Shown: in pieces, positions 45,199 to 54,601 of the stretch
Layout: each line of letters starts with the position of its first letter
Position numbering within the stretch: the stretch's first letter is position 1
Source: Nitrospirales bacterium
Lineage (GTDB): Bacteria > Nitrospirota > Nitrospiria > Nitrospirales > UBA8639
Direction of reading: 5' to 3'
Length of the DNA: 64,000 bases
Assembly: GCA_022828225.1 (NCBI GenBank)
Contig: JAJEJG010000015.1
Coordinates: 54,578 to 118,577, forward strand
Notes under the pieces: generated by a model
The model's database searches: none
What the model saw: only the letters and a program-made list of their open reading frames with translations
What the model was told of the DNA's origin: nothing
Program-made: the position numbers and the translations under genes

Positions 45199-46092
45199 TC
45201 ATGGTGATCCCGGTTCCACCCCGGCTCCGGCCAGTAACGGAAACCCCAGGCTTTTGCGTCGTTCGACGTAGGCGTCCGCGCAGCCACGCGCGAGTCCTCG
45301 AACGCGCCCGATATAACCCGTTCGCTCCGCCACGCTCAACGCGCCGCGCGCGTCCAAGACGTTGAACAGGTGCGAGCTTTTCATGCAATAGTCATAGGCT
45401 GGCAACACGAGATCCTTCTCCAACAACGTGCGACATTCGGCCTCACAGGCATCAAACGTTGTTCGGATCATGGCGACATCCGCGACCTCGAAATGATAGC
45501 GGGAAAACTGGATCTCCGAATCGTGGAACAAATCCCTATAGCTGACGTCGTCCGACCACCGGAGATCGTACACGTTATCGACGCCCTGCAAATACATCGC
45601 AATCCGCTCCGTCCCGTAGGTGAGTTCCACTGTCACGGGATCGAGGGTATGTCCGCCGGCTTCCTGAAAATACGTGAATTGGGTAATCTCCATGCCATCG
45701 AGCCTAACCTCCCAGCCCAGTCCCCACGCGCCTAGCGTCGGCGATTCCCAATCATCCTGCCTGAACTGGATGTCGTGTTTGCGGGGATCGATCCCCAAGG
45801 TCGAGAGACTGTCCAGGTACAACGACTGGATCGTATCCACGCACGGCTTGATGACCACCTGGTACTGATAATAGTGCTGCAACCGGTTGGGGTTCTCGCC
45901 GTACCGGCCGTCGGTCGGACGGCGACAGGGCTCGACATACGCCGCCCGCCAGGGCTCCGGTCCCAGGGCGCGCAAAAAAGTGGCCGGGTTGAAGGTGCCG
46001 GCCCCCTTTTCCAAATCATACGGCTGGCAAATGATACAGTCGTGTTTTGACCAAAACTGATGAAGCGAAAGGATAAGATTTTGAACGGTCAC
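45199..46092 (-). CDS. glyQ: Glycine-tRNA ligase alpha subunit
   Basis: The catalytic subunit with class II motifs. Recognised stretches: [76 protein letters not shown] and [17 protein letters not shown]. From the GTG at 46092 the protein is 297 residues, matching the family; the frame extends to 46188 with unrelated residues. The ribosome site is weak. It forms an operon with glyS. Confidence 0.95.
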   Translation of the reverse strand: MTVQNLILSLHQFWSKHDCIICQPYDLEKGAGTFNPATFLRALGPEPWRAAYVEPCRRPTDGRYGENPNRLQHYYQYQVVIKPCVDTIQSLYLDSLSTLGIDPRKHDIQFRQDDWESPTLGAWGLGWEVRLDGMEITQFTYFQEAGGHTLDPVTVELTYGTERIAMYLQGVDNVYDLRWSDDVSYRDLFHDSEIQFSRYHFEVADVAMIRTTFDACEAECRTLLEKDLVLPAYDYCMKSSHLFNVLDARGALSVAERTGYIGRVRGLARGCADAYVERRKSLGFPLLAGAGVEPGSP

Positions 46093-46227
46093 GGAAGTCG
46101 TTGCCGCCAGGCTCCGGTAGCCGTTCGACCTGACCGGCAAAAAAGGGTCTAAATGTTTGAAACTAGCAACAAACCCCCATAGTGTCAAGGATAGGCCGGA
46201 ACACAGACCGTCCCCGACTCCCCTCTT

Positions 46228-46304
46228 GTCATCCCGGACTTGATCCGGGATCCAGCGTCTTTCAATTCCCTTTGTAAGGATGGGCGAAGGGGAGGTAGAG
46301 GCCT
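46228..46304. repeat. Family D repeat followed by a degenerate family A arm
   Basis: 46228-46260 is a hairpin TCATCCCGGA-CTTGA-TCCGGGATCCAG of the GTCATCCC/GGGATCCAG type. 46264-46304 is a partial family A arm (CCCTTTGTAAGGATGGG, GGGGAGGTAGAGG). Both lie upstream of glyQ. Confidence 0.7.
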
Positions 46305-46337
46305 GGGAAAGGGGACCGAAAGAGAATAAAGGCTTGT

Positions 46338-46396
46338 GCTATGTTTGCTATGATTTTGCTATGTTTTTTGCTATGCCATGCTATGCTTTTGCTATG
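46338..46396. repeat. Helically spaced GCTATG (CATAGC) array
   Basis: Six exact GCTATG hexamers start at 46338, 46347, 46358, 46370, 46380 and 46391, with spacings of 9, 11, 12, 10 and 11 bp, mean 10.6, one per helical turn. On the minus strand they read CATAGC followed mostly by runs of three to six A. The block lies between the stop of the TonB receptor and the start of glyQ, 246-304 bases upstream of glyQ. Phased A-runs of this kind usually bend DNA. No protein-coding explanation is convincing in any frame. Confidence 0.75.
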
Positions 46397-46459
46397 TTCC
46401 GCAACGCGAGCGGCTATTCTTCCAATCCACAATATTTTTGCTCTGTTCCAACACAACGG

Positions 46460-49402
46460 TTATAGAAAATTGGCCGTGAGGCCGATGAAGAAGTACCGGC
46501 CCAGGACGTCGTAGAGACCGGGGAAGACACCGCCATTGCCGGCGATGCTGGGTCCGGCCTCCTGGCCGGCGACCGGCGGCTCGCGATCGAACACGTTGTT
46601 GATCCCCGCCCGCAGGCTGGCATAGTCGGCGAAATCCCAAATTGCCGCCAGATCGATATAATGACGTTCCCCGAGATCCACCCCGGTGTCGCTCAGGGCT
46701 TCGACGCCGCTGACGTACCGCCACATGAGGCTGGGCCGTACTCCCCAGGGCGTGATCCAAGTGGCCCGCAGGTTGTTGCGCATCTCCGGGGTCGGCGAGC
46801 CGCACGTGAGCCCCCATTTGCCAAGGCAGTCGATCTTCGGCGCGCTCTCCAACTCCTGCTGGTCCCACGTGGAGGTGACCGAGAGGATCTCGCTGACGTG
46901 CAACCGTCCCCACTCGCCGGCGTCATAGTCATAGAGCGCGGTGACGTCGTACCCCTGCACCTTCTCGATGGCCAGGTTGTCCAACAGGGACACGATGTGG
47001 CCGCTACGATCCACGTTGGACCCCACCCACAGGTCGCCGCCCTGCCCGCGTCTGACCTTGACGCATTGCGCGGCATTGCCGTCCAGGCATTCATTCAGGA
47101 TAAGCTGCGGGTTCAACGCGCTGATCCCTTTCTGGATTCTGATCGAATAATAGTCCACGCTGAAATTGAACCCGTTGACGAAGCGGGGCGTCCACACCAG
47201 ACCGAAGGAGTAGGTGTCGGCTTCCTCCGCTCCCAGGTCGGGATTCCCCCCTTGGAACACGTTGTACTGGGCAGCCGGCGAATGGGCGATGTTGCCGAAC
47301 TGGGCAGCCGTGACGCCGCTCCGGGCGCATTCCTCGAAGGTTCGGCCCGCGGCCGTTTGGCCATCGGTCACGGAACCGCCACAGGGATCATCGGGCATAT
47401 CGAACAGGTTCAAGCCCTGCGGTCTGAACCGTTCCCGCACGTTCGGGCCACGGATCGCCCGCTGAAAACTGGCCCGAAGCTTGACCCCGGAATTGACGGC
47501 CCAAGCCGAACGGACACCGAAGGTATTGGTTTGCAAATCGAAATCGTAGTCGGAATAGCGATAGCCCACGTCGAGCCCCAATTCTTCCGCAAACGGGGCG
47601 CCCTCGACCAGCGGGATGCCGGCTTCGAAAAAGAATTCCGTCACGTCGAATCCGCCGCTGACCGGAGGGCTGGCGCCGCCCTGGCCGGCGCCGTCGCCGC
47701 TACGGTAGGCTTCGTCCGGATTGAATTTTAAATTTTCCTTACGGTATTCACCGCCCAGCACCACGTCCACGCTGGTGTCGGCGAACGGCGACATGATGCC
47801 GTATCGGCCGAGATGACCGGTCAGATAACCGGAGATCACCGTCTGGTCGGTCGATCCCTCGGCGGTCAACGGCAAGGACAGGTAATTCACCATGTCCGGC
47901 GTCACCCCGCCCTCCCGAAAGATGTTCCATGGCACGCAATTCGGGTCGGAGCCATCCAGTACGGACCGGCATACGGGGTCGCCGGTTCCCGGATGTTCCA
48001 CCACGTCCAGCGCACGCCTGACCCGGGTGACCGACAGGTCGTTCCGGTAGGTGTTCTGCATGTTCACCTTGGAGTATTGATAGTGCAGTTCGTAGAACCA
48101 ACGGTCACTCAAATCGCCCCGCAAACCAAACACGCTCCTATAGGAGGTGTGACGCAGATCGTTCTGTCGGCTGCCGCCCTCCACGTTGCGCCGGCCGATG
48201 TACGCCGTCTGCATGTCGTCCTTTGTCAAACCATAGGCGCCGCATACCGCCTCGAACTGTTGCGGGGACAGGAGTGGATTACCGCAGTTCAGCATATCGG
48301 GGTGGAAGAACGACCCGGAAGGCGCGATCTGGGCCAGCGACCGGTCTTCCATGAACATGAATTCGCCGAAGGCTTCGACCTTGTCGTGCACGTCATAGTT
48401 CGCAAACAGGCCGGCGGTCCAACGCCGGTCGGGACGCTGGAAATAGTTCGTCGGCGCATAGTTGTACAGCGTGCCGTCACGGGGCACGAACCGGTGGCCC
48501 TCAACCTTGTAATCGAAGCTCTCCAACCCCCGGGCGCCCAGCGCGCCGAAGTCGGAAAAGGTCCCCTGCGGTGACGTGGCCGAACCGCCGCACGCGGTCA
48601 GGCGCTTGATCAAGTCACACGAACTGTAATCGCGGTCCCCGTGGAAGACCGCTTCGATGTTGCGGTAGGTCCCGTAAACCGTGACGTTGCCGCGCCTCCC
48701 CAGATTCTTTCCCGCGACCAGGGAGATATTCGAAATATCGCCGTCCCAGGTCGAGCCGGTGGGAGCTGAATACCCGGCGTCCCGGACGACCCCCTGCCAC
48801 CTGCCGCTGTCGTTATTGTGCTGGTACTGGCTGAACTGGTAATCGAGCTTGACGCCCTCGAAATCATCGACCATCAGAAAATTGACCACCCCGGCCACCG
48901 CATCGGCCCCGTAAGTCGCCGAGGAGCCGCCGGTCAGCACCTCGACGCTCTTGATCAACGCGCCGGGGATCTGGTTGATATCGGCGCCGATCCCGCCCTG
49001 GATCGGCGAGCCGGCCGGCATGCGCCGGCCGTTGATCAGCACCAACGTCCGCGTCGCGCCCAGGTTGCGCAGGTTCAGGGTGGCCGTCCCGGTGGCGCTG
49101 TTGGATATGCCGGCGTTCTGCGTGGAGAACACCTGCGGCAGGATGCGTAACGTGTCCTCCACCCGGACGTTACCCTGATACAACAGGGCCTCTGCGTCGA
49201 TGTGATAGATCGGGCTGGCGCTGGACAAATTGGGAATATGGATCCGGCTACCGGTCACCACCACTTCTTCCAATCGCACCGGCGCGTCGGCGACAGGTTT
49301 CTCCGGCGATTCCTCATCCGCGGCCAAAACCGGTGCGACCACGGCCAACAACAATGCCGCACCCATCACGATTCCTCTCCACAGGATAATCTTATTCGAC
49401 AC
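46460..49402 (-). CDS. TonB-dependent receptor, large loops
   Basis: About 980 residues: signal peptide (GIVMGAALLLAVVAPVLAA), a TonB-box-like VRLEEVVVTGSRI, plug with LNLRNLGATRTLVLINGRRM and SSATYGADAVAGVVNFLM, then a barrel with unusually long predicted loops. The last strand is YFFIGLTANFL. It resembles the group seen in Caulobacter- and Xanthomonas-like genomes that take up diverse organics, but the substrate cannot be told. GTG 49402 was chosen because a strong AGGAGAGG site lies upstream. No riboswitch or Fur-type box is evident. Confidence 0.88.
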   Translation of the reverse strand: MSNKIILWRGIVMGAALLLAVVAPVLAADEESPEKPVADAPVRLEEVVVTGSRIHIPNLSSASPIYHIDAEALLYQGNVRVEDTLRILPQVFSTQNAGISNSATGTATLNLRNLGATRTLVLINGRRMPAGSPIQGGIGADINQIPGALIKSVEVLTGGSSATYGADAVAGVVNFLMVDDFEGVKLDYQFSQYQHNNDSGRWQGVVRDAGYSAPTGSTWDGDISNISLVAGKNLGRRGNVTVYGTYRNIEAVFHGDRDYSSCDLIKRLTACGGSATSPQGTFSDFGALGARGLESFDYKVEGHRFVPRDGTLYNYAPTNYFQRPDRRWTAGLFANYDVHDKVEAFGEFMFMEDRSLAQIAPSGSFFHPDMLNCGNPLLSPQQFEAVCGAYGLTKDDMQTAYIGRRNVEGGSRQNDLRHTSYRSVFGLRGDLSDRWFYELHYQYSKVNMQNTYRNDLSVTRVRRALDVVEHPGTGDPVCRSVLDGSDPNCVPWNIFREGGVTPDMVNYLSLPLTAEGSTDQTVISGYLTGHLGRYGIMSPFADTSVDVVLGGEYRKENLKFNPDEAYRSGDGAGQGGASPPVSGGFDVTEFFFEAGIPLVEGAPFAEELGLDVGYRYSDYDFDLQTNTFGVRSAWAVNSGVKLRASFQRAIRGPNVRERFRPQGLNLFDMPDDPCGGSVTDGQTAAGRTFEECARSGVTAAQFGNIAHSPAAQYNVFQGGNPDLGAEEADTYSFGLVWTPRFVNGFNFSVDYYSIRIQKGISALNPQLILNECLDGNAAQCVKVRRGQGGDLWVGSNVDRSGHIVSLLDNLAIEKVQGYDVTALYDYDAGEWGRLHVSEILSVTSTWDQQELESAPKIDCLGKWGLTCGSPTPEMRNNLRATWITPWGVRPSLMWRYVSGVEALSDTGVDLGERHYIDLAAIWDFADYASLRAGINNVFDREPPVAGQEAGPSIAGNGGVFPGLYDVLGRYFFIGLTANFL

Positions 49403-49574
49403 GTTCACCCTCTCCTCCAATATGATTACGCAAGCTCACTCCTATCTGCCAACAGCAAATTGCATCATAATAACTCAATTTCAGTAGAAGCAAAAACAAT
49501 CGAGGCGACGAAACCCTGTGCCGTACGCAAGACAGCGGAGGCAGTAGCCGACATATGCGCCGCCGGGAACCCTT

Positions 49575-50714
49575 TCAATACACGCCGGGGACAATCCGGT
49601 ACTTCACCCGCGCCTGATACTCCGCCCACTTTTCGGCGCCGTATTTCTCGGCACAGAACCTGCCGTCAAAGCGTTCACGGAAGACGAAGAACGACACGAT
49701 AAAGACGAAGTAGGTCCAGACCCAGGGATTCGTGAAGTAGCCGAAGGCCAGGGCAATCGACAGGGCCAGGAACCCCTCGCCCATGTAGTTGAAGTGGCGG
49801 GCGACACCCCAGAGACCGCTGCACAGGATCTTGCGGTCGCCAGCCTCGATGTACTCGGGTTCGATCAGCCCGAGGAACTTGCGGTCGGGCCATCGCTTGA
49901 ACGTGTATTTCTGATTGTTGGCGCCGCGCGAGATGCCCCACCCCAACAGGAACAGCGCCGTCGTTCCGATGAGCCACACGTATGTCCCTGCCGTCGAGAA
50001 TCCGGGGGCCGGGTACACGGCCATGCCCCACAACGGCAGGATGAACAACCACCCGTAGACCACGAGCCCGCCCCAGAACAACTTGAAGCCGACACGCTCA
50101 TGGATCAGATCGTAGGTATAGAGCGTGACGCGCTCGAAGACGAAATAGTCCAGGATGTAGAACGTGAAGAACACCGCGTACAGGAACACGCCCGGATTGG
50201 AGTTCTCCCCAAAACGTTGGTAGTGATACACGGCCCCGGACAGGGCGTTGAGCGCACACATCGTCCCACCGACGACGTAGAAGTACATCTTGACGTCGAA
50301 GCGCTCATTGAAGAACGACAACTCCCGGGCCCGTCCCTCCCACAGCGCCAGGAATGGGTTCTTTTCGTCGCCCGGCGGCTGGCCGTAGACTCCGATGACG
50401 GCAAAGATGGTGGCAAAGACCGTGCCGCCAGCCACCGCATAGATCGAGGACCGGTAGAACCAATCACGCGGCATGCCGGTCAGTTCGAACGCCCACACGA
50501 CCAGCGCGATGATGAATACCGGCAAACCGTTCAGACGATAGTTGCGGGGCGCGCCGGTTTCCGGATTGATGACATAGCCGGACACCCTTCGTGCCGGCAG
50601 GATGATCTGCGCCAGGAAGAAGACGGCGAAGATCACCGGCGGCGCAAAGAATCCCGCAATCGCTTCCGAGCGGGAAAGCTCGAACAGGTGGCCAATGCCC
50701 AGCCATTCAATCAC
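49575..50714 (-). CDS. ERG4/ERG24-family sterol reductase-like membrane protein
   Basis: 379 residues with eight to ten hydrophobic helices. The C-terminal segment GVARHFNYMGEGFLALSIAL, the motif CAEKYGAEKWAEYQARVKY and the end RIVPGVY match the delta-14/delta-24 sterol reductase (ERG4/ERG24, ICMT-like) fold, which reduces sterol double bonds with NADPH. LPVFIIALVVWAF and the W-rich middle fit. The bacterial substrate is unknown; it could be a sterol, hopanoid or other isoprenoid lipid. It stands upstream of the TonB receptor on the same strand with a 172 bp gap. Confidence 0.78.
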   Translation of the reverse strand: MIEWLGIGHLFELSRSEAIAGFFAPPVIFAVFFLAQIILPARRVSGYVINPETGAPRNYRLNGLPVFIIALVVWAFELTGMPRDWFYRSSIYAVAGGTVFATIFAVIGVYGQPPGDEKNPFLALWEGRARELSFFNERFDVKMYFYVVGGTMCALNALSGAVYHYQRFGENSNPGVFLYAVFFTFYILDYFVFERVTLYTYDLIHERVGFKLFWGGLVVYGWLFILPLWGMAVYPAPGFSTAGTYVWLIGTTALFLLGWGISRGANNQKYTFKRWPDRKFLGLIEPEYIEAGDRKILCSGLWGVARHFNYMGEGFLALSIALAFGYFTNPWVWTYFVFIVSFFVFRERFDGRFCAEKYGAEKWAEYQARVKYRIVPGVY

Positions 50715-51174
50715 GACCGAATACCCCTTCCTCGCGGCACAGCCGCGTTCCCCCTTCCATGTCCGGCCAAAACTATATCATAATTATTACGTAGATGCGA
50801 CAAGGCGGGTGGTTGGTTTTGTCTATCTTCTCCGTACTCTCTTCTTGTCATCCCCGACCAGATCGGGGATCCAGCGTCTCTGTTTTACCAATCGTGGCCG
50901 CGTCATCTGAGTACGCATTTCACCTTCCCTCACCGGTAGGCTTAGCGCCCACCCGTTCTGCCAGAGAAACAGATCACGCCCATGGTGGAAACCGCCTTAA
51001 ATGGCCCACTTTCCCGTCGCCAAGCCAGCGGCTATAATGCCACCAATGCCTCAGTGCCTACTAGAGTAGTCGTCTCTTCCAAACTACACGACAATGTCGC
51101 CAGTGAAAGATAGAATTTCATCCTATATTAGATGGATAACGCACCAAAACTTTCCACCAGCAAGGACGCGATAG
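50715..51174. other. Intergenic region with one family D repeat
   Basis: 460 bp between divergent genes. A family D hairpin (GTCATCCCCGACCAGATCGG continuing to CCAGCGTC) occupies 50847-50879. Bases after about 51000 are AT-richer and must contain the promoter for the pentapeptide gene; TATATT near 51125 is a possible -10 but I could not pair it with a good -35. No other gene is visible. Confidence 0.5.
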
Positions 51175-52551
51175 ATGTCAAACAAGCACGCTGATTTCTG
51201 GTATGCCCTGTTGAATCATAGCCAAGACCAGAAACGACGGGCGCGATTGTGGAACGGCTATCTCGGGTGGAAGTTGCCATCCAAAACAAAAGGGGAAATT
51301 GATTCCAAGGGTAGCTGGCCGCAATTGACCGTTGATCCTCCGGATGGAGGTTGGCCAAAACTGAACGAAGAAGAACGAAGGACAATAGAGGAACTGGCCG
51401 AAAGACATGGCGGACATCCGGAATTTGAGTTCAAGTATATAGATTTCTCAGGTCGCATTATTCCTGGCGACACCGACTTTTCAGGGTTGATTCTGGTCCG
51501 TAGCGATTTTAGCGGAACGACGTTCCAGGGCCCGGTTACGCTTTCGCACGACACATGGTTTTATGACCATACGTGGTTCCTTAATGCGACATTCGAAGAA
51601 GGCTTGCATTGCACCGGCACATGGTTCGATTCGCTGCTTTCATTTGCTGATTCGTGCTTCAAGGACGTAGCCCATTTTATGGATGCGAAATTCATGGGCG
51701 GTGCTTCGTTCACCCGTGTCCTGTTCAAGGGGAATGCCATATTCAACAATTCAAGATTCGAGGAAAGATGCTGGCCCAGTATCATGGCGATTCCTGAACT
51801 CGCTGATTTCAGAAACGCGAAATTCATGGCAAGAACATCATTTCGAAGAGTAATATTCGGGAACGACCGCACCGCTAATTCCAGACGCGTTTGGCCCGAG
51901 CGCAGCGCCGATTTCTCAGATGCTGAATTTATGACCACGACTGAATTCCAGGGAGCGGTTTTCGGGGCTGTTCCGGCATTCTTCAATGCTACCCTTCACG
52001 AAGATACTGACTTTGGCCTCGTCGATTGGGAAAAAGCTGAAACCGAAACGATAGGCGTCGATTACGCCATCCGGGCTTGGGAGCGGTTGGAACTCATGAT
52101 GAGCAAACTTGAAAAGCCGCTGGAACGGCATCGCTTCTTTCGGCTCAAAATGCGCGCTAAGCGCCGGTCGGAAGGCTTTCTTTTACGGGGTCTTAATTGG
52201 TTGTTCGAGAAGACTGCTGATTATGGTTGGGGCGTGGGTCGGGCCTTTTCCTGGTGGTTTGGCCATTGGGCCATTTTTGCTGTCGTTTTGTTCGCCAACA
52301 CTTGCCCCACCTGTACCCGTCTCGGATATTGGGCGGTGGCCCTTGCGGCGCTCGGAACGAGCTTCGCGAACGCGCATGCCTTTTTCGGCCTCGCTACGGC
52401 CGGCGGTTATCTTGAAGACAGCCGACAGCTGCTGGAGCAAAACAACGAGTGGGGTCTGCTGGCAGGCGTAGGAGTTGCCGAAGTGGTCCTTGGCCCTGCA
52501 TTTCTGTTTCTCCTATTGCTGACCCTTCGCAATCGTTTCCGTCTCGCATAG
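51175..52551 (+). CDS. Pentapeptide-repeat protein with C-terminal membrane region
   Basis: 458 residues. Residues about 85-290 carry pentapeptide-type repeats with Phe at the centre (ADFSDAEF, FRNAKF, FDSLLSF, FMDAKF), which fold into a right-handed quadrilateral helix. Residues after about 345 contain hydrophobic helices (HWAIFAVVLFANTCPTC, and VVLGPAFLFLLLLTLR). Similar proteins with repeat plus membrane ends occur in many bacteria without proven roles; ion-channel-like ends have been noted in some. GC content is lower than neighbours, suggesting a transferred gene. It stands alone between repeat-rich gaps. Confidence 0.8.
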   Translation: MSNKHADFWYALLNHSQDQKRRARLWNGYLGWKLPSKTKGEIDSKGSWPQLTVDPPDGGWPKLNEEERRTIEELAERHGGHPEFEFKYIDFSGRIIPGDTDFSGLILVRSDFSGTTFQGPVTLSHDTWFYDHTWFLNATFEEGLHCTGTWFDSLLSFADSCFKDVAHFMDAKFMGGASFTRVLFKGNAIFNNSRFEERCWPSIMAIPELADFRNAKFMARTSFRRVIFGNDRTANSRRVWPERSADFSDAEFMTTTEFQGAVFGAVPAFFNATLHEDTDFGLVDWEKAETETIGVDYAIRAWERLELMMSKLEKPLERHRFFRLKMRAKRRSEGFLLRGLNWLFEKTADYGWGVGRAFSWWFGHWAIFAVVLFANTCPTCTRLGYWAVALAALGTSFANAHAFFGLATAGGYLEDSRQLLEQNNEWGLLAGVGVAEVVLGPAFLFLLLLTLRNRFRLA

Positions 52552-53137
52552 TCCTCTCCCAAAACAATTTCGCTAGTTCCCTAGGTTTGAAGCCCGTGAC
52601 ATCATGGCAGCTAGGACAACCGATTAAGACGCTGGATCCCCGATCGGGTCGGGGATGACCAGAAATAAAAACACTAACGGTCGGCGCCTGCGGGCGTGGC
52701 TGCGCCCCGGTCCCGCAAATTCTATGTGGGGGCGAGGACTGTCTGAGCGAAGCGAGTTCCGCAGCCCACGCAACCGGGACCAGGGTAAAGGCACCCCCTT
52801 GGGGTCACGCCCGGGCGCCAATGGTTTTGGGTCCTTTTGCCGAAACAAAAGGACCTCGTCACGCGGGGGCGAAACCCCGCATGAAAAACAAAGACTCTGG
52901 ATTCCCGATTACAGATGTCGAGGATGACGAGAAGAGGGGCGGAAGGCAAAGGCCTCTACCTCCCCAACTTTTCCCTCTTCGGAAAAAGTTCCCGTCCTTA
53001 CAAAGGAGAGGAAACTTAAAGGCCAAGACGCTGGATCCCCGATCGAGTCGGGGATGACAGCAAGAGCAAAGGCGGAAGACGCTCTACCTCCCCTACCCCT
53101 CCTTACAGAGGAGGGGAATAAACGCCCCGGCCCCGGG
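52552..53137. repeat. Repeat-rich noncoding block
   Basis: 586 bp without a credible gene. It holds family D hairpins at 52628-52659, 52892-52928 and 53027-53058. It also holds a GGTCCTTTTGCCGAAACAAAAGGACC palindrome region near 52827-52855 and family A arms at 52954-53014 and 53092-53121. In the first of those arms an extra hairpin AACTTTTCCC/GGAAAAAGTT replaces part of the palindrome. Several repeat types have accumulated here, pointing to a preferred landing area. Confidence 0.7.
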
Positions 53138-53602
53138 TCACGTTTGAGCGGGCGATTGGACCACGATTGTACCCTGCATGCCGCGATGGCCTTTGATGGG
53201 ACATCGAAAGTGATAGACGCCCGGCGGGAGCGTCAGGTCGAGTTCGAGTCGTTGACCGGGGGCCAGGGTAGTCCCTTGCTTGAGAGAGTCGGCTTGAGTG
53301 CCGGATTTCGATGCAACCTGGACCCGGGGTTGAGCGGAAAAGGTACTTTGAAACCGGTGTGTTTCCCGGCCTTGGTTCCTCACCACGAGGTGCAAGGACT
53401 GCCCTGCCTGCACATCGACCCGAGCGGGTGAGAACCGGAAATCGTCAACGACGATCGTGACATCCTGATATTCGGAAGAACAGGCCGCGAGTCCCAGCAG
53501 GACGATTGCCAGGAATTTGACCGCTCCCAGGCCCCGTGCTAGAGTCGAAGCCCGTGACGCGACGACCCGGCTTCCATTCTCCCTGTCTTTTTCCTGTCCC
53601 AT
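53138..53602 (-). CDS. Blue-copper (cupredoxin) lipoprotein
   Basis: About 154 residues from the ATG at 53602. An N-terminal region ends in the lipobox LLGLAACSS, so it is probably a lipid-anchored periplasmic protein. The cupredoxin domain has copper ligands His in GRETHRFQ and Cys-His-Met in YHFRCPIKGHRGMQG, the spacing of a type 1 site (Cys, then His five residues on, then Met). It may carry electrons in respiration or handle copper. Its start codon overlaps that of divergent thiD. The n-region before the lipobox is unusually long, so another start may be used. Confidence 0.8.
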   Translation of the reverse strand: MGQEKDRENGSRVVASRASTLARGLGAVKFLAIVLLGLAACSSEYQDVTIVVDDFRFSPARVDVQAGQSLHLVVRNQGRETHRFQSTFSAQPRVQVASKSGTQADSLKQGTTLAPGQRLELDLTLPPGVYHFRCPIKGHRGMQGTIVVQSPAQT

Positions 53603-54389
53603 GCTGAAACAAGTCCTGACTATCGCCGGTTCCGACTCGGGTGGCGGCGCCGGGGTCCAAGCCGACCTGAAAGCCATGTCCGCCAACGGCGCCTATGCCA
53701 TGTCGGTAATCACGTCGATTACCGCGCAAAACACCACGGGCGTCACGGCCATTCACGATCTCCCGGAATCCATCGTCGAAGCACAGATCGACGCGGTCTT
53801 TGCCGATTTCGACGTGGCCGCGGTGAAGACCGGGATGCTGTCTTCGGCCTCACTCGCGTCCCTGGTCGGCCGGAAGCTGCAACAGTACCACGTGCCCTGG
53901 ATTGTCGTCGATCCCGTCATGGTGTCGAAAAGCGGGCATGACCTGTTGCAGGGCGATGCAATTGACGCTGTGAAGCAGGCCCTCATTCCCCTGGCTTCCG
54001 TCATCACGCCCAATATCCATGAAGCCGAACGGCTGACCGGCCAGACGATCCGGTCGTTGGCCGACGCCCGGCAGGCGGCAAAGGCGCTTCACCGGCTTGG
54101 CTGTCAACACGTCCTGATCAAGGGCGGGCATTTGCTGGACCGCCCCGCCACCGATCTCTTGTATGACGGCCGGTTCTTTCGCATGTACAAGGGCGAATGG
54201 ATCGACACGCCGCACACCCACGGAACCGGCTGTACCTTTGCCTCGGCGTTGACCGCACACCTGGCCGCGGGCAAACCCCTCCCCGACGCGATCGAGGCGG
54301 CGAAACAGTACGTCACGGAGGCGATCCGTCACGGCCTGGCCATCGGCCAGGGTCGAGGACCCACCAACCACTTCTATTTTCTTTCGTAG
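53601..54389 (+). CDS. thiD: Hydroxymethylpyrimidine (phosphate) kinase
   Basis: 262 residues. ThiD phosphorylates HMP and HMP-P in thiamine synthesis. VLTIAGSDSGGGAGVQADLK at the start, AVKTGMLSS, VDPVMVSKSGHDLL and the anion-hole segment HTHGTGCTFASALTAHLA with the general-base region are all present. The ATG at 53601 has no clear ribosome site; its first two bases are shared with the start of the divergent cupredoxin gene. A family B repeat follows the stop. Confidence 0.95.
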   Translation: MLKQVLTIAGSDSGGGAGVQADLKAMSANGAYAMSVITSITAQNTTGVTAIHDLPESIVEAQIDAVFADFDVAAVKTGMLSSASLASLVGRKLQQYHVPWIVVDPVMVSKSGHDLLQGDAIDAVKQALIPLASVITPNIHEAERLTGQTIRSLADARQAAKALHRLGCQHVLIKGGHLLDRPATDLLYDGRFFRMYKGEWIDTPHTHGTGCTFASALTAHLAAGKPLPDAIEAAKQYVTEAIRHGLAIGQGRGPTNHFYFLS

Positions 54390-54454
54390 GGACAGGCCTG
54401 CGTTGACAATGTTCACCGCTTCCTTTGTGGTCCCAGCGCCCCGTCTTTGTCGGA

Positions 54455-54534
54455 CAACCCCCTCACTCCCCCTTATCAGGGGGACAAGACAGAATTCTCT
54501 CTCCCCCCTGATAAGGGGGGCCAGGGGGGTTCAG
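54455..54534. repeat. Family B palindromic repeat after thiD
   Basis: Starts ACAACCCCCTCACTCCCCCT and ends GGCCAGGGGGGTTCAG, with CCCCCTTATCAGGGGG and CCCCCCTGATAAGGGGGG as internal hairpins, very close to the copies at 30071 and 42784. It is placed 65 bases after thiD and could end its transcript. The rest of 54390-54601 holds nothing else visible. Confidence 0.75.
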
Positions 54535-54601
54535 CTCTGCCGACCACGAACCGCCGACCAACCGATTGACAGCATCGCCTGCACTTCTTCAGGATTCGGC
54601 C

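Noticed and set aside
46338..46396. Possible CRISPR-like or tandem repeat array
   Set aside because: Units are only 6 bp with 3-6 bp spacers; there is no repeat-spacer structure and no cas gene in the window.
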